Source: Gimesia alba
Lineage (GTDB): Bacteria; Planctomycetota; Planctomycetia; Planctomycetales; Planctomycetaceae
DNA: 64,000 bases
Direction: 5' to 3'
Assembly (NCBI RefSeq): GCF_007744675.1
Contig: NZ_CP036269.1
Coordinates: forward strand, 6,747,046 to 6,811,045
The translations under genes were made by a program, and so were the position numbers. Under the pieces are notes generated by a model. That model saw only the letters and a list, made by a program, of their open reading frames with translations, ran no database searches and was not told the DNA's origin. This document shows positions 54,096-63,844 of the stretch, one piece after another (position 1 is the stretch's first letter; each line of letters opens with the position of its first letter).

Positions 54096-54260
54096 GGGTC
54101 GCCAGGGTCGCAACCCTGGCTATTATTGGGGGAATCGCGGTGTGGAACGACCGACCAATGGTGGGAAAACCAGTGTGAGAAATCGAACACTGGATACCAC
54201 CCCCACGCAGCAATAATAGCCAGGGTTTGATGAGGCCACGAATCACGACCCTGGCGACCC
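54096..54260. repeat. 165-base inverted-repeat element (MITE/REP-like)
   Basis: Outer arms GGGTCGCCAGGGTCG and CGACCCTGGCGACCC are perfect inverted copies, and inner arms AACCCTGGCTATTATTG and CAATAATAGCCAGGGTT are also perfect. They enclose an 82-base centre with its own small hairpins. The right side has a 17-base insert between inner and outer arms. The element is non-coding and looks like a miniature transposable element or an extragenic palindrome. Confidence 0.8.
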
Positions 54261-54415
54261 CTAAACGGCTGGGTGGGAATACATTAGAAAATCGTAGCTG
54301 GGGCCAATGCGAAGACCCGGCCTGGATCCCCTTTGGCCCCCTTATCTGGCCCCGGTGGAATTCCTTGGAAATCAAGTTGTAACATTTTTTCAGATTGGAG
54401 AAAGCTACGGACTTG

Positions 54416-57400
54416 TTACCGATCAATCCGGTTCAGCTCATCACCGATTCCTAAATAACCGACTTTTTCCATTTGATCAATTAAGTCCAAACAGTGAGAT
54501 TTGATTGCGCTATCCGTTGTCTGCTCATACTGACGTACGACGAGCGTTGAAATATCATGAGCAATCATCGAGCCGTGATAGGCAATATGTGTTCCTTCCT
54601 CACCAAGAAATTCCAGGATGCGTTCGGCTGCACGACAGATTATCTGTGGAAGTTCGACGTTCGACTCATCAAGAGCATGGAGAAGCCGCTGAGGCTTATT
54701 CTCAAAGCATTTACTTTCAATGAATTGAGCGATAAATCCTCCCAGTTGAAGGAGGCGATCACCCGAAACGTGGAAGAAGGCGCTGGATACTTCCTGTTGC
54801 ACGGATTCAGCATTATCACTGAGGAATTCTCGTAAATGTTCGGCACACTTATCCCCGACAATATCATGTGAAAGGTGTCTTGCATACACATCTGCCGCTG
54901 CCTGCCTCATCGTTTCATTCCCAGCACGAACTTTAGATGCATCTTCTCCAGTATCGACTTCAAACAGTTCTGCCAGAATAATTGCTCCAGCAGCATTCTC
55001 TATTGCTTTGGTATTTTCACAACTAAGTGCGAATTGCAATAAATCACGCAACTGCTCGTAGTGAGAATAAATCGCATAGTGAATAAAGTGATTGAAAGGA
55101 CGTGTAGCACATATTGCTTCAGAACCGTTGCACGCCTTAAAAAATAAATCAACGGCTATGTCTCTTGAGAAATTAAGCAAGGGGCAAAATGCATTGATCG
55201 CACAAGTTCTAACGGAAATGATAGGGTCTTGTGATAGGGCTTCGAGCGTCGGCAATAATATTTCGAAACGCGTCTCGTCGTTGAAAAGTAGAGATGAGAT
55301 TGCTTCAGCAGCTTGCCCTCGAACACAATTAATACCGTGCTGATAAGGGTCACCCCCGTGATAATAATTACCTCCTGAAGTCTGCTGCCACATTTCCGTG
55401 TCTGGATTCGGATCACTTGTAGCGTAATACATTACAATCTCTAGAATTTGCTTGGGAAGTTGCCGCGAAGACAACAGGCCGATGCAATTAGTGATAGAAG
55501 ATCCGCATGGTCGCTTTGGCAATTTGTGAAGGCGATCGATTACTTTTAAGAAGGTAGCCGTTGGTGTCTCTTCGAAGACCTTTTGATCAGCTACTTTTTC
55601 TTCTTTATTGAAGTTAGTATACCTCCCGCATAGCCCATCAAGAATGGCCGAGAAATACGTAGGACTAAGGTTCTCAGGCATCCGATCAGCGAGTGAGGCA
55701 AAGCGACCACGGTCCTTTCTCGCGAAGTCTGCGAGAAGCCAAGAGAGCTCAGCTGGCCCACCTTTTAAGCGATCGGTCGAGCCGTCATATTTCTGCATTG
55801 CCGAAATCCACTGCTCGTCTGTCATGAGTTTGGCTGTTTCCGGCGGTATTGGTGATCCCACCTGCTTCATAAGTTCTGTATTATCCTCTTCTACGATTGC
55901 ATCTGTTAGACTAGGAAACTTTCTTTCGAGTTCCTCAATCCTCAACGCTGTTTGTTTAGAGATTCTGGACACGTCAAGAGAACGAAGCACGAGCAACTCT
56001 GTGGAACCACGCCACCTGGGTGTACCTTTCTCGTACTCATCGCAATAGCCAATAATCAGTGATTCCATTTGCTTGAATAGTTTATTCGAGCAGTGTGGAG
56101 AAATTGCCCTTAACGCAGTCCGGCTTATTGCACTCTCTCCAGTTCCTTCACCATCACCCGTATAAATTCCATAACCAATATAGAATCGACGTTGATCAGC
56201 AATGAGATATTTGGCGCACTCATCAGCAAATTCTTTTGGATTATCGGTCCATGATCGAAGTAGTAAATATCCAAAGGTCTGATATGGGTATGGCATAATA
56301 GTCGCCATATATTTGCGAAAGCACTCGACATCTTGTTGAGCCAAATATTGGAGCGCCTTTCGCAAATGGAGTAAGATTGCTTCGTCGATGTAAAATGGAT
56401 CACCATTATTGTAAAGATAGGGCCACATCCGATTGAGTGCATCTTCTTTGCTCAAATCGCCCGTGTTCAGGACAGTAGTAGCTGCCCGAGGAAGCATTTG
56501 CGCAATGAAATACTCTGGTTCATTAGAAGCAACCTCGCCAACCATCATCGCACCCGCGTGAGAATGATTCTGCTTGCAGTTGTGCAGAAAGCTCCACGAT
56601 TTACCATCGTCATACTGTTCTATAGCATGGTCAAACCACGTTGCTAAAACATCAATGAAAAATGTAGGAGAGTTTTTCCCTGCATCGAAATACTGACTCC
56701 AAAAATCTCCGCCACTAACACTACTTTCGTAGTCGTCATACGCGCCGCTCGCGATGAGGCGAAGATCTATCGTTGCCATCTCATTACTAAGATGAGATTT
56801 TCCCCATGACATGACCCTCAAAATTCGCTCTCGCCAGTTGTTGTCTTCGCGATCCACATATGGTGAAATCAGTTCGGCAATTTGTGCGGATCTATAATCA
56901 TGTAATCCATGGGATTCTAGAAACCAGATTGCAGCATTAATCAGTTGAGCATTGTCAGATTCGAGCCAATTATTGAATACTTGTAGCAGGTTCAGTAAGT
57001 CGAACCACCCTTCATGGTCACGCAAAGCTTGAGAAATATAACGCGAAAGTTCTCCATCCAAAACGTGTGGCTCTATCACCTCCCACTCTTTTTGTGTTGG
57101 CTTCTCAATTCGTTTAAGTTCTGACGCTACCATTTGCTTTATATGAAAACGAACCTTGGGAGACTTAAGGATCTCATATAAGTCAGAGATATATAGATCA
57201 AATTCATTTTCTCTCCGGTAAGCAAGAATTTGACGGACTTGCGCTCGACGGAACAGATGTTGTTCCGTCGATTCTAGGAAATCGACTACACCTCGCCCCG
57301 AAATGCAAAAACGCCTAGCATATGCATAATCAAAAAATGACTCATGAAAAAAGCGATATTGATGCTGCTCCTGTATTTCAACAAGCACGTGCTCAGAGAC

Positions 57401-59005
57401 CATTGCTTTGGCGTCGTCTTCCCAATCATCTGTAACTATCTTTGGAGCAAATAAAACCTGTTGTTGACTCATTTTTTGCGTCAGGGCATCAATAACCTGA
57501 TTCCAATAAGGATCGCGCCCAAGGTACCTTCGAACATTCTGCCGCTTACGTTCCCAGTATCGATCATACAATTCACCAACGGATGCGAAACTTCGTGTCG
57601 GATCGCCTTCCAGGAACAATAACAGGTGAAAGGGAACTGCCAGTATCTCAATTTGCTTGGCATCGGGGTTGAGTTGTCCATACCCAGCCAAGTCTAGGGA
57701 TGCCAAAATATCGGCTTTGCATAATTTATCTAGAGTGCATTTTGTATAGCCAGATTGTGCGTCTCCTAGACTCCGCAAACGATGATCATGTTTTAGATCG
57801 AAATCTCTGCATGCGAGAATCATCTTCATATGAGGATAGGATTGCACCTCGTCGCATAGCTCACTAAATACTTCCCACATGCGAGGATTTCGACCTGAGA
57901 CAAGACTCATTGCATCCAATTGGTCCACAACGAGAACTGAAGGAGCGTTATTAGCAATTCCTGCAAGTACAACTGCAGGAGATGTCGGTAGATCAAGTTG
58001 CTTACCGAGTTGCCTAGAAGTGTTGCAAAGTTCAAGTGAGTCCATTCGCAAGCATAAGTAAGGTGTGCTATTTTTTGAAAGATGAGACAGGCATTGAGCT
58101 AAAACACAACTTTTTCCGAATCCTCCTGGTGCCACCAGTAGAGCTCCGCGTGAAGCATCATCTGTCAAAGTGTCAATAATCTGTTGGGTGGCTTCCCGAG
58201 AAATTTGAGCCGAGTTAATGAGCTCGTTTTCAGCCACTGAAAGGTAACGATTGTTGATCGCCTTCACAGTTTCATTTATAGATTTGTCGGACTTCCAATC
58301 ACGTAATCCTATCTGATTTTCCATAAGGACTTGGGTCAAGTCATCATGGTCAATCCTCCGCCCAAGGTTATTTAGGATGTACTCTGCAAGCATTCTTCGT
58401 ACATCGCCTGGCTTCAAATTAGAACCATCCGTACTATAAAAGAGCTCGTCAATTCTTCGGTCTACGGTTCGAGTTAGATCACGATGTCCTCGTGGGATTA
58501 CTTCTAATGCCTTCAATGCTTTGAATGCAAATTCCTGATAATCATCGAACATTGGAATGATGTGTTTTATAAATTCAGATTGTAGTTTCGCAGAAGAAGA
58601 AAGAGCCGTTCTGAATTCTTGAACGTTAGTTGGAACATCTGCTCGCTCCGACAATTCACGAAGTTCGTTAGCACCAGTTGATGAAATGAAGCATATTCGC
58701 GCATTTGGACACTTACGACATTTTTCAAATAAGTCTCCAAGAATGCTGCGCCCAGTTGATTTGTCTCTTCGACATAAGTCCGCAATTGACCAATCACCAC
58801 CTTGTTTCTGCCGCTTGACGGAATGAAACTGAGAAGAGTCATCATGATTTGTTAGGTGGAATTCGACCCCCATCGAATCGTTGCCGAACGCTTCGCAGGT
58901 GATCGACTTAAATGTTCCAACAACGACATCAATGACTGCTTCAACAGTCCAAATCGCTTCGTACTGGTTTCCAAGTTTGTCAGATTCACCACCGGGTCGA
59001 GGCAT
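54416..59005 (-). CDS. Avs-like defence protein: nuclease-like domain, NTPase, long repeat sensor
   Basis: 1529 residues. Residues 1-170 resemble the Cap4/DUF4297 type of PD-(D/E)xK nuclease domain (LGNQYEAIWTVEAV, GVEFHL with Glu48, FHSVKRQK with Lys64, and ICFISSTG). Residues 285-580 form a STAND/NACHT-type NTPase: Walker A APGGFGKSC (292-300), Walker B VLVVDQLDAMS (357-367), a sensor-like MKMILACRDFD, and the winged-helix motif RFFHESFFDYAYARRF. The remaining 950 residues are helical and repeat-like, suited to pattern recognition. The order effector-NTPase-repeats is that of antiviral STAND (Avs) proteins. It stands alone between a repeat element and the coupling-protein genes. Confidence 0.8.
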   Translation of the reverse strand: MPRPGGESDKLGNQYEAIWTVEAVIDVVVGTFKSITCEAFGNDSMGVEFHLTNHDDSSQFHSVKRQKQGGDWSIADLCRRDKSTGRSILGDLFEKCRKCPNARICFISSTGANELRELSERADVPTNVQEFRTALSSSAKLQSEFIKHIIPMFDDYQEFAFKALKALEVIPRGHRDLTRTVDRRIDELFYSTDGSNLKPGDVRRMLAEYILNNLGRRIDHDDLTQVLMENQIGLRDWKSDKSINETVKAINNRYLSVAENELINSAQISREATQQIIDTLTDDASRGALLVAPGGFGKSCVLAQCLSHLSKNSTPYLCLRMDSLELCNTSRQLGKQLDLPTSPAVVLAGIANNAPSVLVVDQLDAMSLVSGRNPRMWEVFSELCDEVQSYPHMKMILACRDFDLKHDHRLRSLGDAQSGYTKCTLDKLCKADILASLDLAGYGQLNPDAKQIEILAVPFHLLLFLEGDPTRSFASVGELYDRYWERKRQNVRRYLGRDPYWNQVIDALTQKMSQQQVLFAPKIVTDDWEDDAKAMVSEHVLVEIQEQHQYRFFHESFFDYAYARRFCISGRGVVDFLESTEQHLFRRAQVRQILAYRRENEFDLYISDLYEILKSPKVRFHIKQMVASELKRIEKPTQKEWEVIEPHVLDGELSRYISQALRDHEGWFDLLNLLQVFNNWLESDNAQLINAAIWFLESHGLHDYRSAQIAELISPYVDREDNNWRERILRVMSWGKSHLSNEMATIDLRLIASGAYDDYESSVSGGDFWSQYFDAGKNSPTFFIDVLATWFDHAIEQYDDGKSWSFLHNCKQNHSHAGAMMVGEVASNEPEYFIAQMLPRAATTVLNTGDLSKEDALNRMWPYLYNNGDPFYIDEAILLHLRKALQYLAQQDVECFRKYMATIMPYPYQTFGYLLLRSWTDNPKEFADECAKYLIADQRRFYIGYGIYTGDGEGTGESAISRTALRAISPHCSNKLFKQMESLIIGYCDEYEKGTPRWRGSTELLVLRSLDVSRISKQTALRIEELERKFPSLTDAIVEEDNTELMKQVGSPIPPETAKLMTDEQWISAMQKYDGSTDRLKGGPAELSWLLADFARKDRGRFASLADRMPENLSPTYFSAILDGLCGRYTNFNKEEKVADQKVFEETPTATFLKVIDRLHKLPKRPCGSSITNCIGLLSSRQLPKQILEIVMYYATSDPNPDTEMWQQTSGGNYYHGGDPYQHGINCVRGQAAEAISSLLFNDETRFEILLPTLEALSQDPIISVRTCAINAFCPLLNFSRDIAVDLFFKACNGSEAICATRPFNHFIHYAIYSHYEQLRDLLQFALSCENTKAIENAAGAIILAELFEVDTGEDASKVRAGNETMRQAAADVYARHLSHDIVGDKCAEHLREFLSDNAESVQQEVSSAFFHVSGDRLLQLGGFIAQFIESKCFENKPQRLLHALDESNVELPQIICRAAERILEFLGEEGTHIAYHGSMIAHDISTLVVRQYEQTTDSAIKSHCLDLIDQMEKVGYLGIGDELNRIDR

Positions 59006-59163
59006 ATCACTTTCAAGTATTTGATTTTATAACCAAGGAGCCAGTTACTGATTCACAAAATTAAATTATACCGTTGCCAATGTGCCTAGGAAATGCAAAC
59101 TACACCATAGTTAAGCCCTTCGCACAAGTGACAATAACTATGATTGGGGCATAAAATCCCTGC

Positions 59164-59586
59164 ATGCGCAAGACTTCTCGTCACATCAGAGAGGACAACC
59201 CGCTCGATAGCTACGCACCCAAGCTGTTTGAACAACATCCGGCGAGTTCGGATATCGGTATCGCGATCCGTCGTGGTGATGCACGGCTCCGCCTTCAGGA
59301 AATCAGGCAAGCTGAAGCGGCTGTAAAACATCAGGAAGCACTCAATACACAAATTAACGATAACATCGCACATGAACAGGCAGAACACCAACTCAATATG
59401 CAATATCTGATTCAATTCGGCGTTCGCGCTGATGAACGGTCTCAGTTTCAGCAAGTACTGGAGCAGATCACCGAACATGGAGGACTCTCGCTCCGAGAAG
59501 CAGCGAACCTGACACACGCGATCACTCAACGGAACGGATCAGAGGATTTTTCTGGATCATCACTGGTCACTTCCGGTTTGACCTGA
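59164..59586 (+). CDS. Possible coiled-coil protein
   Basis: 140 residues from ATG 59164, without a strong ribosome-binding site. Gln/Glu/Ala-rich helical sequence (LQEIRQAEAAVKHQEALNTQ, HEQAEHQLNMQYLIQFGV, ERSQFQQVLEQITEHGG) looks protein-like and unlike a shadow ORF. It overlaps the end of the coupling ATPase gene by 61 bases in opposite orientation. No family recognised. Confidence 0.5.
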   Translation: MRKTSRHIREDNPLDSYAPKLFEQHPASSDIGIAIRRGDARLRLQEIRQAEAAVKHQEALNTQINDNIAHEQAEHQLNMQYLIQFGVRADERSQFQQVLEQITEHGGLSLREAANLTHAITQRNGSEDFSGSSLVTSGLT

Positions 59587-61286
59587 TAATCCTGATCGGA
59601 CAGCTGTATCGGTGGCACTTGCAGGAGTTGTTTACGGTACTGTTCGATTTCCCGATCTGCTTCGGAGGCTGAGATGAAAAAATCTGACTCAAAGTTCTTT
59701 TCGATGAGTGCATCGACAGCCTCCCGCAGCTGAGGAGAGTCGTATATCGGCAAATAATCGACATTCACGAAATGCACATCAGGGTCACCGGCAAACATGC
59801 CAAACGCTTCCCCCGTCTGCAATCCACGTATCTGCTTGCCCCATTGCAGGGACTGCTCTTCAAAACTTTCGTAGGTGATGTTGCTGATCTCCTCGAACGT
59901 ATCATGGATCGGTACATTCGACTCACTGCGTCCGGAGGTGTTCCCTGTACTGTCAGCGTGCGTATGACCTTTTGAAGTAGAAGAGTTCCTGCCATCTTTT
60001 TTAGATTTTGTCGGGCGATATGTTTCTGGTGGAATTGATTCGCCGCTGGACTGACTGTAACCGGTTGAATTTTGTTCCATATTGGAAGTCGATCTGGTAC
60101 TGGTGCTCGATTCCGTTTCGAGCCATTCTTTGCGGTAACCGATAATCAACTGTTTTTTGCTCTTGAGTATGTCTTTGATTTTTCTGGATTCATACGTCAG
60201 TTTGGTCAGTTCATCCGCAATGATGTCGGCATCCCGGGCATTGTTGGCAAACATCAGCCGGCTACGGGCTTGCCAGATCATCTGCGTCAAATCCACGTCT
60301 TCCCGATCCAGTTGTGCAAAAGATTGATGGGCCAGAATCAACCTCAGTCCCATTTGCCTGACAGTAGGGAGGGCATCCTCAATATCAACGGAGACATACT
60401 TTTGGAACTCATCCATTACAACATAAGTCGGATCAACGGCCTGTTTTCCTGCATTCGTTGAAAGTCGACTGGCAGTCTCCACGATTTCATTGAGAGCCAA
60501 AGCACCAATCGTATCAGCAACGAATCCAGGAAGCCTTCCGTATTTTCCCAGGTTGAGAATGACGATCCTTCGTTCTTTGATAAAACGCTCGCAATCAAAG
60601 AGGCTTCGTGTACAGCCAAACATACGACGCAGGTTGGTGGATTCAAAAAACGGGTCCAGTCGATTGCGTGTCGATTCCAGAATCCGTACCGCTTCACTGC
60701 CACGTGCTCCCAGAATATCATTCCAATGAAAGCGGATATCGCCAGGGATCCGGTTCAGAATGGCTTCATGCTCCGGAGATCCAGGATGCAACAGATGTTT
60801 GCACATCGCTATGGGTAGCCCCATCATCGCTGCCGCACAAAAGGCCTTGTATGTCCACTGCAATAAACGGGGTTGCTGAGAAACATCCTGAGCTGCCCAG
60901 GCCCGCAGCACAATGTCGACTGAGCGCATGGTCTGGTAATAGCGGTTCGCTTCAGACGTATGCGAAAGTGGATTGAATGGCATAATGATGTCTTCCCGCG
61001 CTGGCTCGATATAAACCAGGCGATCCCGCACATGCTGTGGACAAATTCGTTCATTGGCCATCCAACCGAGTAAATCCCGGGACAAATTGCCCATGGGATC
61101 AATTAGAAAGAGAGCACACATCTCTGATCGTGGCTGCATCAAAATCGGCCGTAATAATGTCTGAATGGCGGTCGACTTTCCTGAACCGGTAGCTCCAATT
61201 AAGTGAAAATGCGTACGAAACTGATCCGGTTCAATATTGATCTGAGAATCAGTCAACCGGTCTACTCCGAGCTGAATAGGAATCAT
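59526..61286 (-). CDS. VirD4/TraG-like coupling ATPase (conjugative transfer)
   Basis: 586 residues from ATG 61286 with AGGAG upstream. Walker A GATGSGKST (31-39), ALFLIDPMGNL, then the second ATPase signature YVVMDEFQKYVS, VRQMGLRLILAHQSFAQLD and ARSRLMFANNARDADIIADEL, as in TraD/TraG/TrwB and HerA-type motor proteins. The C-terminal 180 residues are Ser/Thr-rich and less conserved. No N-terminal membrane helices are present, so it may dock to a separate membrane subunit; the next gene upstream encodes one. It would pump DNA to a transfer channel. Confidence 0.8.
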   Translation of the reverse strand: MIPIQLGVDRLTDSQINIEPDQFRTHFHLIGATGSGKSTAIQTLLRPILMQPRSEMCALFLIDPMGNLSRDLLGWMANERICPQHVRDRLVYIEPAREDIIMPFNPLSHTSEANRYYQTMRSVDIVLRAWAAQDVSQQPRLLQWTYKAFCAAAMMGLPIAMCKHLLHPGSPEHEAILNRIPGDIRFHWNDILGARGSEAVRILESTRNRLDPFFESTNLRRMFGCTRSLFDCERFIKERRIVILNLGKYGRLPGFVADTIGALALNEIVETASRLSTNAGKQAVDPTYVVMDEFQKYVSVDIEDALPTVRQMGLRLILAHQSFAQLDREDVDLTQMIWQARSRLMFANNARDADIIADELTKLTYESRKIKDILKSKKQLIIGYRKEWLETESSTSTRSTSNMEQNSTGYSQSSGESIPPETYRPTKSKKDGRNSSTSKGHTHADSTGNTSGRSESNVPIHDTFEEISNITYESFEEQSLQWGKQIRGLQTGEAFGMFAGDPDVHFVNVDYLPIYDSPQLREAVDALIEKNFESDFFISASEADREIEQYRKQLLQVPPIQLSDQDYQVKPEVTSDDPEKSSDPFR

Positions 61287-61309
61287 GACAATCTCCTGAT
61301 CATTGCAGG

Positions 61310-62161
61310 TTAGTGATTACGTGATAAAAATGCTCGAATCAGTCCTTCCTCCTGTGCACTGAGCGAAGCTTGAATCGTCTGAAGAGTGATTGGATCGTAT
61401 TCGAGTTTTTCAATCTCGATTCTCTGTTCTCGAAAATAGAGAGCAATTTCCTGCAACGAGTTAAAATTAGTCTGGCCATTTGGTTCTCTGCCGAGTGACT
61501 GAGCAATCATCTCCTTGAGTAATTCACCCCGTTTCTCCACCATTTCTGCGGAATACTGGTCGGAGAGATATTCATGAAAATAAGCTTCCAATCGTTCCGG
61601 CTTGAGCTTATCTCTCAATTCCAGGGCATGTTGGTCGTATAGTAATTGACATTGAAGGCGTACTTCCTCCCGTCGACGCTGCTGATCCTCTTGATATTGT
61701 TTCCTGCGTTCTGCTTCTTGCTGCTGTTGTTCTTGTTCGGGCTTTCTCCGTCTTAATTCAGCTTCTCTCTCTTTTTGACTTCGCTTCCGTTCTTGTTCCA
61801 GTTTCTTTTCTTGTAAACGCTCACGTCGTTTTCTCAGGAAAGATCTCAAGCGTTCTACACCAGCCCCAATTGTTTGTTCATAAAGCGAAAAGAGTATGGG
61901 AAGCAAGATCCAGCAAAGTCCCAGTGCCATGCCAGCGACTACCAAGGCCGTGGTCACCGTCCCACCAAACTGATAGGGATCAATCACATCTCCAGTAAGA
62001 ATTTCTACACCAATCATCAATACAAACAGGAAAGAGGCGATCCGTTTGCTCCAGAGGTCAGCTTTTGAATTCGACTTCACGCACAGCTGTCCGACATAAA
62101 GAAAAATCAGTGCCGGAAACAACAAACTGAATAAGTCGGTATCACTGAATAATGAGTCCAT
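61310..62161 (-). CDS. Membrane protein with long charged coiled coil, partner of the coupling ATPase
   Basis: 283 residues from ATG 62161 (AAGG upstream). Three membrane segments at the N-terminus (LFSLLFPALIFLYVGQL; IASFLFVLMIGVEILTG; VVAGMALGLCWILLPILFSL), then a run of Arg/Lys/Glu/Gln coiled coil (about 120-195) and a helical C-terminal domain (YFHEYLSDQYSAEMVEKR ... LSAQEEGLIRAFLSRNH). It lies 23 bases upstream of the ATPase gene, so the two are co-transcribed. It may supply the membrane anchor that the coupling ATPase lacks (inference). Confidence 0.6.
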   Translation of the reverse strand: MDSLFSDTDLFSLLFPALIFLYVGQLCVKSNSKADLWSKRIASFLFVLMIGVEILTGDVIDPYQFGGTVTTALVVAGMALGLCWILLPILFSLYEQTIGAGVERLRSFLRKRRERLQEKKLEQERKRSQKEREAELRRRKPEQEQQQQEAERRKQYQEDQQRRREEVRLQCQLLYDQHALELRDKLKPERLEAYFHEYLSDQYSAEMVEKRGELLKEMIAQSLGREPNGQTNFNSLQEIALYFREQRIEIEKLEYDPITLQTIQASLSAQEEGLIRAFLSRNH

Positions 62162-62251
62162 CTTTATCGCCTTCGATGAAAGATTCCCAAGCGTAAAAAA
62201 AATGCTGCCGATATCTGATTCGAATATTGGCAGCATTTCTGGTTCAAAAAG

Positions 62252-62728
62252 TTATTTTGAAATCGAATCCTTCGTTTTCTTCTGGAATCTCATTTTTTGA
62301 TTCACAGGCCATCCAATCAGGTTTTTCACATCGTCACTGGTATAGTAAATTTCCAGCTCTCCTGAGCGGGTCACTTTTGCGTGAAATACGACTGTATAAT
62401 CAACATTTCGCTTGCTGGACTCCTTTCCCCTGTTTTCAAAAAGTTCGGTCAGCCGTGCAAATTCACAATAGATGAGTTTTTCATCTCCTTTCTGCTCGAC
62501 CGAATACAGTCCTCCAAGTTGCTTGATCTCAAAATAAGGCTTTCCAGACGGATTTTTACCCACTCTAGTAAACATAAACGAAACCGTTTTCAATTTTGAA
62601 TTCCGTCCAAACAACTGCATGTTGAGCTGCAGATACTGATCATTACTTTTGTGAACCCAGTTCCCTGGCTCTATTTGATCAAGTCCTTGAAAATTCCCCA
62701 GAGCAACGGCGATGATGATGGCATACAT
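62252..62728 (-). CDS. Hypothetical exported or membrane-linked protein
   Basis: 158 residues, AAGGAAG upstream of ATG 62728. The N-terminus (MYAIIIAVALGNFQGLD) is a weak signal. The mature part is beta-rich: WVHKSNDQYLQLNMQLFG, TVSFMFTRVGKNPSGKPYFE, and DYTVVFHAKVTRSGELEIYYTS. No named family. It lies upstream of the membrane-protein gene in the same strand group, within the mobile element. Confidence 0.6.
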   Translation of the reverse strand: MYAIIIAVALGNFQGLDQIEPGNWVHKSNDQYLQLNMQLFGRNSKLKTVSFMFTRVGKNPSGKPYFEIKQLGGLYSVEQKGDEKLIYCEFARLTELFENRGKESSKRNVDYTVVFHAKVTRSGELEIYYTSDDVKNLIGWPVNQKMRFQKKTKDSISK

Positions 62729-62795
62729 GGTAACTTCCTTTCTTGGTTCTAATTCTCTATGGAACGTCTGTAACAGGTATGAAGCTTTGGATGGT

Positions 62796-63584
62796 TTATT
62801 TACTGAGATGCAGCTTGCAGCCAGTGGGAAGAGAATTGAGTAGTCCGGTTGATTTCAGAAGAACCTCGACAGGAACATCTTTCATCACAACGGTATCACC
62901 CAATCCGATAAATCCGGTGGAATAGACCGTTTTAATATCCCCAACGCCGGAAAGCTTTTGCAGAAAACCATAGGGTTCGTGCCGGACGATAGTCGGCTCT
63001 CCTTGAGAATTAACAAAAAAACCTTCTACCACTGAAAGGGTGATTCGATTTTTGGGGACAGTCCGTCCATCCAAAGGAATGAAAATGTCAGCTCCCTTTT
63101 TCTCATAGCGGGTATCCAGGGACCATGTAATACCGTTAAGACTTTTCTTACCGGAATATTTTCTGGTAAAACCAAGACGCAAAACCAAGTTCTCATCATC
63201 GTCCGGATCCCCCAGAAACTGATAAAAGCCCTTCCAGGATTCATAGGTGGTTTGATTTGTGTTCCCGTCATTTTCAGTTGCTTTGAGAATCCATGCTTTT
63301 CCTTCATCCCAAGCCTCTACTGGTTTTAACGAGAGAATCGTGGAAACTGTTGAATTGTATTTCGAAGGCTGAGAAGCTCCGTAGCGAGTTGTACGACGGT
63401 TTGTTGATTGATCGTTATCTGCAAAGGTTGATCTGTTGTAATCTGTATGGGTGATGCTGTAGGCGCAAGCCCAGTCTCGATCGACCAATGATCTGGCATT
63501 GTAGATCGGCTTACTCTCTGCAAAAGCGATAAGTGACTGTGATGCAAATGAAAATACTACTGTGATAAAAAAGAATCGTGACAT
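62796..63584 (-). CDS. Secreted protein of unknown function
   Basis: 262 residues from ATG 63584, chosen because AGGAGA precedes it and the signal peptide (MSRFFFITVVFSFASQSLIAFA) begins there. The mature part is beta-rich with Trp and Tyr (DRDWACAYSITHTDYN, YESWKGFYQFLGDP, ITWSLDTRYEKKGADIFIPL) and holds two Cys that may pair (WACAY near the start, TGCKLHLSK at the end). No family recognised. Confidence 0.65.
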   Translation of the reverse strand: MSRFFFITVVFSFASQSLIAFAESKPIYNARSLVDRDWACAYSITHTDYNRSTFADNDQSTNRRTTRYGASQPSKYNSTVSTILSLKPVEAWDEGKAWILKATENDGNTNQTTYESWKGFYQFLGDPDDDENLVLRLGFTRKYSGKKSLNGITWSLDTRYEKKGADIFIPLDGRTVPKNRITLSVVEGFFVNSQGEPTIVRHEPYGFLQKLSGVGDIKTVYSTGFIGLGDTVVMKDVPVEVLLKSTGLLNSLPTGCKLHLSK

Positions 63585-63715
63585 TGTCTTCTCCTGTTTT
63601 GAATCGATGTTGTTGTGAAATGGGTATGTCATAAACTGAGTTGTTTCAGTCAAACCTGATTCATTTTCTCTTGCCAGAAAGGGAGCCAGTTGAGCTCACT
63701 TGTTTTAACATCGAG

Positions 63716-63844
63716 TTAAATCCTCAGTTTCAGGCTCCCGAGAACTAACTTGACGACGGGTAAGGCGACCGTTTCTCGATTGAATAGTTCGGTTTCGGTG
63801 GAAAGAGTTCTCACGAAAGCAGCTGTAATCAGGATCAATGGCAT
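63716..63844 (-). CDS. Possible 42-residue protein
   Basis: ATG 63844 with GAGGAAAG six bases upstream; short hydrophobic start MPLILITAAFVRTLS, then FNRETVALPVVKLVLGSLKL. It lies upstream of the secreted-protein gene on the same strand, like the similarly short-signalled gene at 62252. It is too short for certainty. Confidence 0.35.
   Translation of the reverse strand: MPLILITAAFVRTLSTETELFNRETVALPVVKLVLGSLKLRI

Noticed and set aside
59086-59529. 147-residue ORF opposite the coiled-coil ORF
   Set aside because: Cys/Phe-rich without domain pattern; the plus-strand ORF looks more like a protein.
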